A model generated the notes under the pieces. That model was not told the origin of the DNA and ran no database searches. It saw nothing but the letters and a program-made list of their open reading frames with translations. From positions 1 to 47,510 of the forward strand of contig NZ_CADIKK010000047.1 in assembly GCF_902859915.1 (NCBI RefSeq): a stretch of DNA of 47,510 nt, written 5' to 3'. Within the stretch, counting starts at the first letter, position 1. The number at the start of each line of letters is the position of its first letter. Made by a program: the position numbers and the translations under genes. This stretch comes from Paraburkholderia ultramafica (GTDB taxonomy: Bacteria > Pseudomonadota > Gammaproteobacteria > Burkholderiales > Burkholderiaceae). Of the stretch, positions 1 to 6,988 are shown in pieces.

Positions 1-155
1 TTTCATTACTGTGTGAGACTTGATACTTTCGCTTTTCGCCAGATTCCAGAGAATCCGGCTCGCGTCCCGCATCAAGCGCCCACACTTATCGGCTGTTAAT
101 TTTTAAAGATCACTCGCTCAGAAGCTCTGCTTTCTTCGCGTCCGTCATCAAACGG
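1..155 (-). other. rRNA operon leader (5' transcribed region)
   Basis: Read on the minus strand, this stretch has the look of the leader that precedes 16S rRNA in Burkholderiales. It has a boxA-like antitermination element (TGATCTTTAAAAATTAACAG, 93-112), then the GCCGATAAGTGTGGGCGC segment and sequence ending in CACACAGTAATG. A canonical promoter lies just upstream at 163-191. The 16S gene itself would lie left of base 1 and is not seen, so the call is by leader resemblance and promoter context. Confidence 0.65.
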
Positions 156-162
156 GAGGCGA

Positions 163-240
163 ATTATGCGATGCGGCCCGCACCCCGTCAACCCCCTTCG
201 GCGAATTATTTTAAAAAAGTTGAGAAGCGCAGAAAATGGG
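163..240 (-). promoter_or_regulatory. rrn P1-type sigma70 promoter with UP element
   Basis: On the minus strand there is a -35 TTGACG (186-191) and a -10 CATAAT (163-168), separated by exactly 17 bases. A GC-rich discriminator (CGCCTCCCG) follows the -10, as in stringently controlled rRNA promoters. An A/T-rich block (AACTTTTTTAAAATAATT, about 201-218) sits where an UP element would be. The geometry is seen directly; the assignment to an rRNA operon is inferred from the leader downstream. Confidence 0.75.
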
Positions 241-287
241 GTGCTGCGCGGGCGGCATCAATTTAGTTAGTCATCCGATTTAATTTG

Positions 288-810
288 ATGCTCCTCCGGC
301 TGGCCAGCGCGCTCGTCAGCGTGTTGCTGGTCGCACCGCTCGCCGACGCTGCTGGTGGCCGCGATGATGCTCTGGTTGTTCGGCTGGGCGTACTACATTC
401 TCAGTCCGTATGCGCCGGGGGTGTTTTTCATCACCGTGCTCGTCGGGCTCGTCTATGGCGAGTTGGGTTTCGCGATGGGACCGCTGGTCGAATTGCGGAT
501 CGAAGAAGTGCCGGTGGGTTGCCTTGTGTCGTTTGCCGTCGCGATTCTGATGATGCCGCTTGCGGCCACTCGTCATGTCGAGACCTGGCGTGGCGCCGTG
601 CTGGGTGCGTTGCGTGAGGTGGTACGGCTTGTGAGGGCCAGGGATGGTCGAGCGCCCGAAGCGGCCTCGGCCATGCGCAAGCTCGATCGCGGCTGGCATG
701 ATCTGCGGATCGCGCTGAAACCGTTGCAAACGCAGCGCGTGGGCTGTCTGTTCACTCATAACATGACGCCCATGTCGATGACGAATGTTTTCATCTGGCA
801 ACATCAACGG
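288..810 (+). pseudogene. FUSC-family efflux protein remnant
   Basis: The main frame begins at GTG 355 and encodes a membrane segment (AAMMLWLFGWAYYILSPYAP), further hydrophobic stretches and a basic amphipathic region (ATRHVETWRGAVLGALREVV). This is the transition from the membrane domain to the cytoplasmic domain of FUSC/aromatic acid exporter proteins. About 20 upstream codons of the same gene (LASALVSVLLVAPL) lie in another frame, so a frameshift falls near 337-345. The similarity ends near 735 with an unrelated tail. FUSC proteins are usually 350-700 residues, so this is a fragment missing both ends. A complete FUSC gene lies at 9578-11680. Confidence 0.6.
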
Positions 811-1549
811 AATTGCCGGGATCAATCTGTATTTCCACACCATCTAAAACAGTGCAGCGCTAACAAATAATAGCGGTCACCATGCCGTAACAACAAAATT
901 CGCGTTTGTATTCGCGCTTTTTACGTGTTAGTGCTTATCGTTTTCTTCCGCGGGAAAATTCCAGGACATTCCAGGGCAAGGGCGGAATGTGTTACCGGGT
1001 AGTCGCACGAAAACGGCAGACAGCGGCCCGCCACACTCGCCGCTCTGATACGGAACGCCATAAACTCTTTCTTGACTAACGCTCCTCGATTACCTTCACT
1101 ATATCAATCGAATCGTTTGCTGCGGGTGATTTATCGCTAACATCCGCGGCGAACGTTCGATCCTCACACGCGACGGCGAAATTTAAGAAGCCAACTACGA
1201 AGATCTAGCGCCGCGGCATGCGGATGCGGTGCGCCAGAACCGCGCCCGTATCAACTCGCCTGCGAGCCTTTGTGACATGAATTAAACGCGCTCACAGGCA
1301 TCTCCTTTTGAGCGCTCTCGCAGAACCTCCGCCCCCAACGAGATTCGCTTCACACCCGCGCAACGCGGGCGTTCTCTCCTGCAGCAAGTCGCTCTCACGT
1401 CTCTATCCCGATCGTCATCGTTTGCTACCGCAAGGACGATACGCAATTCGCAGAAAGTTCAGCGTCTTGCACGCGAAGTTTCAGCGCAACTCCGGACACC
1501 AGCCGATTCACAATATTAAAATCTTATTAGTTTAGCTAACAAAGTAAAA
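811..1549. other. Stretch without a convincing gene
   Basis: About 700 bases with no frame that looks coding. A short piece near 1189-1280 (EANYEDLAPRHADAVRQN) reads like protein, but it is closed by a stop on its 5' side and is probably debris. The A/T-rich part around 1060-1140 may hold a promoter, but I could not find a well-spaced -35/-10 pair. The stretch lies between two decayed genes. Confidence 0.4.
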
Positions 1550-2397
1550 ATGGGCAGCTTCAGACCACCAACGTGGAAAATCCGGATGCTGGGTCGCCTC
1601 CTTACTCTATCGGCATCACTCTTCGCGACTGTCGCAGCCAACGCGGACGGCGGCGACTCGATGTGCCTAGCGCTATATCCGAAATCCGGAGCAGTGCAAG
1701 GTACATCGTCGTGCCGCCTCACGGCCGCGTCCAACACCCCAGTCGGCATGGGAAGCTACTCTGCACCGCCAACCTCGACCTGATTACTCAATGGTGCAAT
1801 TCGCCACCTGATGGAACGCCGGAAGATAGTTGTCCGGTAGCGGATCCCGTATATCCCGCCACTGGCGCGACGACCATTACCGAAGCGGACTTTGTCAGCG
1901 GCGACGATGTGCCTTTAACGTTCCGGCGCACCTACCGGCACAACCGACGACCCGCAACGATGCTGGAGTCGGGTCGCTATGGATTCACAATTGGCAGATG
2001 AAGCTCGGACTGGCGAATGCGGGCAGTAGCACGCCGCAAGTCTTTGCATATCGCGCCGACGGCAACCGCACTACGTTCAATAAAACGTCGGGCACATGGC
2101 GCACGGCAGGCTTCACCGGCTTGGCGCTTGCGCAGGACAGCAAGCACGCCTCTGGCCTATTCGTCATCGTTTTTAAATTCGTCTTCGGATACGGGTTCGT
2201 CAGCAGATGGCGGGATGGTGAAATGCCATGACGATGGATGTGCGGCAGAGAAGGCGGCCTGTAGGGTCACGTGCGCCGACGCTGCCGGAGACTTCAGAAA
2301 ACCAAACATATGGTACCGAAGGTTTAACAAGTGCTTCGCTGGCTGTTATCCCGCCCGATGCGGAGGCAATCCGTATCAGGGTTTCACGGGCTCTTAA
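1550..2397 (+). pseudogene. RHS-repeat family protein, frameshifted and internally deleted
   Basis: The gene opens with a signal peptide (LLTLSASLFATVAANADGGD) in one frame up to about 1760. It moves to a second frame that carries the RHS N-terminal signature (ADPVYPATGATTITEADF, then PLTFRRTYRHNRR), and near 1985 to a third frame (HNWQMKLGLANAG, then VFAYRADGNRTTF). After about 2165 the RHS similarity stops. A further frame gives a cysteine-rich tail (CAAEKAACRVTC, KCFAGCYPARCGGNP) ending at 2397. RHS proteins normally exceed 1,000 residues, so the YD-repeat core has been lost. I read this as a remnant with at least two frameshifts plus a large deletion. The Cys-rich tail could instead be part of a small neighbouring gene. 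Confidence 0.7.
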
Positions 2398-2508
2398 AAC
2401 AACATGGCGCTATCGTTGGTATCGGACGCAGCAGAAGTATGTGTAAGACACGCCCATCCCGAAAGATCGATAGTCACTACAACCGCTAATTTTAAAAAGG
2501 GCAATTAA

Positions 2509-2904
2509 GTGAATGAGCAAACCGAAGAATACGAAGACGATTTCGATGATGAGGCAGACGACCCACCTCTGACCGCCACACAGCAAGCGGCTGCGGATCG
2601 TCTCACCGAGGCCGATCTGCGTATCATCGATACTGCACTTTTTCGGAATTTGACTGGCAATTACCGGAAGGTTGCCATGATCGTTTCACTCGGTATGGGT
2701 TCTGATACGAGTTTTTATCCTGACATCATCGACGTGTTTTACGCACAACGTATCAAGCTGATGGTCAAGAAGGGCCTGGTGGAGTCGGTTGGGAACTTGA
2801 ACCGGATGCGCTATAGCGAGGTCCGCCTGCCCCAACCCGCCAGCGGTCAGTGCATTTCTATTTCTAACGAAGGTCCACAACGGAGTCCAGCAAAGGACGA
2901 TTAA
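2509..2904 (+). CDS. DUF3658 domain-containing protein
   Basis: A 131-residue acidic protein starting at GTG 2509, preceded by AAAAAGGGC as a ribosome binding site. After a low-complexity acidic N-terminus (EEYEDDFDDEADD) comes the pattern LTEADLRIIDTALF, then YRKVAMIV, then a block ending DVFYAQRIKLMVKKGLVES and LNRMRYSEVRLP. This is typical of the DUF3658 C-terminal module. Function is unknown. It has no signal peptide or membrane segment, so it is cytoplasmic. In Burkholderiales such genes often sit beside RHS or type VI loci, and here an RHS remnant lies 110 bases upstream. A role as an orphan immunity or accessory gene is possible but not shown. A hairpin terminator follows. Confidence 0.7.
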   Translation: MNEQTEEYEDDFDDEADDPPLTATQQAAADRLTEADLRIIDTALFRNLTGNYRKVAMIVSLGMGSDTSFYPDIIDVFYAQRIKLMVKKGLVESVGNLNRMRYSEVRLPQPASGQCISISNEGPQRSPAKDD

Positions 2905-2942
2905 CATACTGAAAAGTCTTACTGCCAACTATGCGCACTCCG

Positions 2943-2970
2943 CGCCCGCTCCACGCGGGCGTTTTCTTTC
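2943..2970 (+). terminator. Rho-independent terminator after the DUF3658 gene
   Basis: A 7-bp GC stem (CGCCCGC 2943-2949 with GCGGGCG 2955-2961) is followed by TTTTCTTTC. It lies about 40 bases after the stop codon at 2904. Confidence 0.75.
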
Positions 2971-3010
2971 GTCCGAGTTTGTATCTATTTGGGCTTCGCG
3001 TGCCCCAAAG

Positions 3011-3056
3011 TTATCCCCAGTTTTTGTTCTTAAGCCTGTGGATAACCTTTCCACAA
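3011..3056. promoter_or_regulatory. Cluster of DnaA-box-like sites
   Basis: Three 9-mers occur within 46 bases. TGTGGATAA at 3037-3045 is a perfect DnaA box on the minus strand (TTATCCACA). TTATCCCCA at 3011-3019 and TTTCCACAA at 3048-3056 each differ from the consensus by one or two bases. Both flanking genes (DUF3658, cbtA) end toward this spot, so it is intergenic. Function is unproven. Confidence 0.4.
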
Positions 3057-3142
3057 CCCCGCCAAGTCCTTGACGCAAAACCCCTCTCGCACGTTGCGCG
3101 CAGAGCGCGACCACCTACGCGGTCACGCCCGTTGAACCAGGG

Positions 3143-3883
3143 TCAAGCCGACTTCACCGCCGCCCGCCCATTCACGCGCGTGAAAGCGCTCCGCTCGACC
3201 AGCGCGCCGAACAGCAGCCCGATCGTCGTCCACATGATCGCCTGCATGCCGATCGCCGCGATGCGGAACTTCCACAACAGCACCGCCGGGAAAGCCGTCG
3301 GCACTTCGCTGACGGCCGGCATCGACAGTTGCACCGCCGCGATGATCGCGACGAACACCAGTCCCGCAACAATCGAGCCGTTCCATGCACCGAGCTTCAG
3401 CGCTGCGCGGCGCCGTACCTTCAGCGAAAACACCATCGCGGCCAGCGAGATGGCGATCATCAGAAAGAACAGGCCCGTGCGCATGCCAATCGTTTCCGGA
3501 TCGCCGACCGACGGCGGATTCGCCGGATACTTGATGTTCGGCACGATCACCAATGCAATGAACGCGCCCAACGCGAGCCATGCGGACAACGCGCGCGCAC
3601 TCAACGCGCCGACTCGCCCATACGCGTAGGCGAACACCAGCGAGAACAATCCGCCGAACGCCGCGCCATAAACCACCACGCCCGTCAGCAAGCCGAGGCC
3701 CGCCTGCGTATTGCGGCTCACCAGTTCCGGTTCATGGGCATCGCCGTGCGCGGACTCGGCCTTTTCTTCGAATGAAATCGCCTGATTGACCTGCGGCTCG
3801 CCGACCACTCTGGCGAAGCCGAACGTGAGCAGTCCCGCGGCGATGCCAGCTAGCATCCCGCGTACCAACAATTTACCAACCAT
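3143..3883 (-). CDS. cbtA: CbtA family cobalt transport protein
   Basis: A 246-residue inner membrane protein with about five to six hydrophobic helices: residues 5-25, the block around LGLLTGVVVYGAAFGGLFSL, ALSAWLALGAFIALVIVPN, RTGLFFLMIAISLAAMVFSL and AGLVFVAIIAAVQL. The central IKYPANPP motif after the third helix is characteristic of CbtA. CbtA is the larger partner of CbtB in a predicted B12-regulated cobalt transporter. The gene starts 11 bases after cbtB and lies behind the cobalamin riboswitch, so cobalamin should repress it. It is full length and shows no damage. Confidence 0.9.
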   Translation of the reverse strand: MVGKLLVRGMLAGIAAGLLTFGFARVVGEPQVNQAISFEEKAESAHGDAHEPELVSRNTQAGLGLLTGVVVYGAAFGGLFSLVFAYAYGRVGALSARALSAWLALGAFIALVIVPNIKYPANPPSVGDPETIGMRTGLFFLMIAISLAAMVFSLKVRRRAALKLGAWNGSIVAGLVFVAIIAAVQLSMPAVSEVPTAFPAVLLWKFRIAAIGMQAIMWTTIGLLFGALVERSAFTRVNGRAAVKSA

Positions 3884-3894
3884 GTTCGACTCCG

Positions 3895-4137
3895 TCAGTG
3901 GCAGGGAAAGCCGAGCAGATGGCGGCCGTCGTGCACGAACTCATGCACGTACATACCGGGCACCAGCGACGTGGCGCCCTGTTCCGCACCAACGAAGTAA
4001 AGCGCGAGCAACAGCAGCAAACCGCCGAACACAACCCAGGGCAGCAACTCGCGCAGCGGAATCGGCGTGGGTTGGGCAGCGGGGTGACTAGCGGGCTGGG
4101 AACCGGAATCGAAAACAGCTTCAGTCATGATGGACAT
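3895..4137 (-). CDS. cbtB: CbtB family cobalt transport subunit
   Basis: An 80-residue protein with one transmembrane helix (LPWVVFGGLLLLLALYFVG) and a short C-terminal tail containing HEFVHDGRHLLGFPCH. The conserved histidines of this tail are the proposed cobalt-binding part of CbtB proteins. The start used is ATG 4137, the first in-frame start, with the MSIMTEAVF N-terminus and an AGGAGATG ribosome binding site just upstream. It is the first gene of a cbtBA operon whose leader is a cobalamin riboswitch, which fits cobalt uptake for B12 synthesis. Confidence 0.9.
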   Translation of the reverse strand: MSIMTEAVFDSGSQPASHPAAQPTPIPLRELLPWVVFGGLLLLLALYFVGAEQGATSLVPGMYVHEFVHDGRHLLGFPCH

Positions 4138-4149
4138 CTCCTGGGGGTG

Positions 4150-4290
4150 GCGCGCCCCGAAAGTAGATTGCAGAGGAGTGGTGCGAAGCTCAGGTCTGGC
4201 TTTCGGCTTGGCATACCGATTACAGTGGCGCGACCGCGCCGGGCTCTCACCGGCTTCCGTGCTTCGCAGTCCCGCTATTCTACGCGCTAA
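4150..4290 (-). promoter_or_regulatory. Cobalamin riboswitch
   Basis: On the minus strand the leader of cbtBA contains the core of the B12 element: GGAAGCCGGTGAGAGCCCGG (about 4239-4258), then a CGCGGTCGCG hairpin, the B12 box GCCACTG (rc of 4223-4229) and GCCAGACCTG (about 4190-4199). Spacing and order match the family. It ends just before the cbtB ribosome binding site, which suggests translational or terminator-type repression by adenosylcobalamin. Confidence 0.92.
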
Positions 4291-4371
4291 ACTTCGGCCT
4301 TCGTGAACGTCGAGGCCGCACGATGCGAGCCGGCGTTGCGCCTGGACGTGGCATCAATGGAAATGAACAGA

Positions 4372-4977
4372 ATGGACACGCGACTGTTACTGGTGAGCCA
4401 CGCATCGAGGGCCGCGCAGCGCGCGGGCCGCTTTCCCGCCGACCACCCACTCGACGCCCGCGGCCGCGCCGAAGTCGAAACCAAAGCCGTGCGCATGCGC
4501 GTCGCGATTCCCGACGCCGCGGCAGCCTTTGTCAGCCCGGCCGTTTGCGCACGCGATACGGCGTTGGCGCTGGGCCTCGCCGCCACGGTCGACGATGCTC
4601 TGGCGGATATGAACTACGGCAGTTGGCATGGACGGCGCCTCGCCGATCTCTCTGTTGAAGCCCCGCAAGACCTCGCTGCATGGACGCGCGATCCCGACGC
4701 CGCGCCGCACGGCGGCGAGTCGTTGAGTCAGCTCGTGAAGCGGATGGGGGCATGGCTAGACGCACTGGACGACGCGATCAGCGGCACGACGAGCGGCACA
4801 TCGAAACACGTGCACAACGTCGTCGCCGTCACGCATGCTCCACTGCTGCGGGCTGCAATCGTATATGCGCTCGGGGCATCGCCGGCGGTATTTGCACGCA
4901 TCGAGATCGCGCCGCTGTCGGTGGTCGAGTTGCGGCATTCACAGCGTGGCTGGACGTGGTGGCCGGCATCGATCTAG
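4372..4977 (+). CDS. Histidine phosphatase family protein, CobC-like
   Basis: About 200 residues from ATG 4372; alternative in-frame starts are ATG 4357, ATG 4363 and GTG 4303. The N-terminus reads MDTRLLLVSHASRA where phosphoglycerate-mutase-fold phosphatases have LxRHG, so the catalytic histidine is kept but the preceding arginine is serine. Downstream are VSPAVCARDTALALG (usually SxxxRAxxTA), the acidic block MNYGSWHGRRLADL, PHGGESLSQLVKRM and the second catalytic histidine in VVAVTHAPLLRAAI. Its position divergent from riboswitch-controlled cbtBA suggests alpha-ribazole phosphatase or a related cobalamin role. This is inference, and the altered RHG motif leaves activity uncertain. Confidence 0.8.
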   Translation: MDTRLLLVSHASRAAQRAGRFPADHPLDARGRAEVETKAVRMRVAIPDAAAAFVSPAVCARDTALALGLAATVDDALADMNYGSWHGRRLADLSVEAPQDLAAWTRDPDAAPHGGESLSQLVKRMGAWLDALDDAISGTTSGTSKHVHNVVAVTHAPLLRAAIVYALGASPAVFARIEIAPLSVVELRHSQRGWTWWPASI

Positions 4978-5042
4978 TGATTACGGCGCAGCGACTCACC
5001 TGCCGGCCGCTTGGCGCCCATCAACGGCTCATCCCCCCTCAC

Positions 5043-5354
5043 TTACCCCGACACCACCAGACGTAGCTTGTTCGACCCCGCGGGCGTCAGCGTGATATCG
5101 GTCCGTCTACCCTTCGCGCCCAGATAAAAGTGCTGGCGTCCCGGCGAATTCTGATCGTGCGTCGCGTCCGGCAAACACGACGCGATATCCGCCGCCACGG
5201 CTTGCAGCGCGTCCGCATTCGAGCCGGCATCGTGATGCGGCGTCCACGTGCATTCGAAGCTGCGATGGCTCGCGGCACATTGCGCGTCGTCGCCGTAGGG
5301 TTGCGCGACGCCCTTGCAACGAGATCGCGCCAGATGAATCGCGCAACCACACAC
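5043..5354 (-). CDS. Hypothetical protein
   Basis: A frame of up to 103 residues from GTG 5354. The C-terminal two thirds (ALQAVAADIASCLPDATHD, then NSPGRQHFYLGAKGRRT and ITLTPAG) has the composition and pattern of a real protein. The N-terminal 20 residues look less convincing, so the true start may lie inside, around 5270-5354. I recognise no domain with a known function. It is transcribed away from the KaiC-like gene and converges with the CobC-like gene. No signal peptide is clear in the form annotated. Confidence 0.45.
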   Translation of the reverse strand: MCGCAIHLARSRCKGVAQPYGDDAQCAASHRSFECTWTPHHDAGSNADALQAVAADIASCLPDATHDQNSPGRQHFYLGAKGRRTDITLTPAGSNKLRLVVSG

Positions 5355-5466
5355 GTCACCCCTTCCGTGAAGCAGTGCGCCAACGGATCAATGGCACACA
5401 AATTGCGTTCCCGCCGTAACGGCTGAGAATTCGCCCGCCACTCGAATCGACGCAAACCGCTACGCC

Positions 5467-6984
5467 ATGTCAAACACACCCGCCGCCCACACGCCAGCCC
5501 GCCTCTCCTGCGGAATCGATGGAATCGACAACATCCTGGGTGGTGGTCTCACGCGTCACCGCATGTACCTCGTGGAAGGTGCTCCGGGTACAGGTAAAAC
5601 CACCCTGGCCTTGCAATTCCTACTCCAGGGCGTTGAAGAAGGACAGGTGGGCTTGTACATCACGCTATCCGAAACCCGCGCCGAGCTGCTCGCGGTCGGC
5701 GCAAGCCACGGTTGGGACGTCAGCCGCTTCACGATCCTCGAGCTGCTCTCCGACGAAGGCCTCGATCCGCAATACGAGCAGACCGTACTGCACCCAGCCG
5801 AAGTCGAACTGGGCGAGACCGTGCGCAACGTGATCAAACAGGTCGACGAACTCAAACCCGCGCGCATCGTGCTCGACAGCCTCTCCGAATTGCGTCTGCT
5901 AGCGCAGAACCCGTTGCGCTACCGCCGGCAGATTCTCGCGCTCAAGCGCTATTTCGCGACCCGTGAATGCACGGTGCTGTTGCTCGACGACAACTCGTCC
6001 GACCCCAGCGACGTGCAACTGCACAGCATCGCGCACGGTGTGATCAGCCTCGAAAACCTCGCGCATGATTACGGCGGCAACCGGCGGCGCACGCGCATCG
6101 CGAAGATGCGCGGCATCAAGTTCCGCGAGGGCTATCACGACTTCACGCTCGACACGGGCGGCATCCGCGTCTATCCGCGGCTCGTCGCGGCCGAGCACCA
6201 CACGGCATTCGACACGGAAATGGTCAGCACCGGCACGCCCGGCCTGAATGCGCTGCTCGGCGGCGGCCTGATCCCCGGCACCAACGCGCTGATGATCGGC
6301 CCATCGGGCGTCGGCAAGACCACCACCGTGGTGTCGTGCCTGATCGCGGCGCTGGAGCGCGGCGAACGCTGCGTCTACTACGTGTTCGACGAAACCCTCA
6401 CCACGCTGACGATCCGTTGCGCGACGCTCGGCATGCAGCTCGCGCCGCACGTCGAAAGCGGCCTGCTGACGCTGCGCCAGATCGATCCGGCGGAAATCTC
6501 GCCGGGCGAATTCGCAAGCGACGTGCGCAACTCGGTCGAGAAAAAAGGCGTCCGGTATGTCGCGATCGACAGCCTGAACGCCTATCTCCAGGCGATGCCC
6601 GGCGAGCGCTACCTGCTGCTGCAAATGCACGAACTGCTCGGCTACCTGAACCAGCAAGGCATCATCACGATGCTGGTGTTGGGGCAGCACGGCATCATCG
6701 GCGAAGTGCAGAACGATATCGACATCAGCTATCTCAGCGACGTCGTCGTGCTGTTCCGCTACTTTGAGCACCACGGCGAAGTGCTGACGGCTGTGACCGC
6801 CGTGAAGAGCCGCGCGAATGCGCACGAACGCTCGATTCGTCAGTTCCGGCTCGGCAGCGGCGGCGTGGAAGTCGGCGAAGCGCTGCGCGACTTCGAAGGC
6901 GTGCTGTCCGGCCTGCCCTCCTACCGCGGCAGCACCGCCCTGCTCGGCGCGGCGGCCCGCGTCATCGATACATCCAAGCAGTAA
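5467..6984 (+). CDS. KaiC-like double ATPase domain protein
   Basis: A 505-residue protein with two RecA/KaiC domains in tandem. Domain 1 has Walker A GAPGTGKTT (38-46), TLSETRAEL (67-74) and Walker B ARIVLDSLS (D137). Domain 2 has Walker A GPSGVGKTT (278-286), YVFDET (305-310) and Walker B YVAIDSLN (D368). Each domain is introduced by the family's GxxGLDxLLGGG-type entry (GIDGIDNILGGGL; GTPGLNALLGGGL). The length matches cyanobacterial KaiC (about 520), but the protein ends soon after domain 2. The clearly visible acidic position in domain 2 carries a single glutamate where KaiC has a pair. No kaiA or kaiB is in the window. The hybrid kinase starts 4 bases after its stop, so the two are co-transcribed and probably form a signalling pair. 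Confidence 0.92.
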   Translation: MSNTPAAHTPARLSCGIDGIDNILGGGLTRHRMYLVEGAPGTGKTTLALQFLLQGVEEGQVGLYITLSETRAELLAVGASHGWDVSRFTILELLSDEGLDPQYEQTVLHPAEVELGETVRNVIKQVDELKPARIVLDSLSELRLLAQNPLRYRRQILALKRYFATRECTVLLLDDNSSDPSDVQLHSIAHGVISLENLAHDYGGNRRRTRIAKMRGIKFREGYHDFTLDTGGIRVYPRLVAAEHHTAFDTEMVSTGTPGLNALLGGGLIPGTNALMIGPSGVGKTTTVVSCLIAALERGERCVYYVFDETLTTLTIRCATLGMQLAPHVESGLLTLRQIDPAEISPGEFASDVRNSVEKKGVRYVAIDSLNAYLQAMPGERYLLLQMHELLGYLNQQGIITMLVLGQHGIIGEVQNDIDISYLSDVVVLFRYFEHHGEVLTAVTAVKSRANAHERSIRQFRLGSGGVEVGEALRDFEGVLSGLPSYRGSTALLGAAARVIDTSKQ

Positions 6985-6988
6985 GGTC

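Noticed and set aside
316..843. Long minus-strand open frame opposite the FUSC fragment
   Set aside because: Its composition (Arg/His/Gln-rich) is that of an antisense shadow of GC-rich coding DNA, and the plus strand has recognisable FUSC sequence.
1308..1535. A 75-codon frame in the gap before the RHS remnant
   Set aside because: No family pattern and an untypical composition; probably chance.
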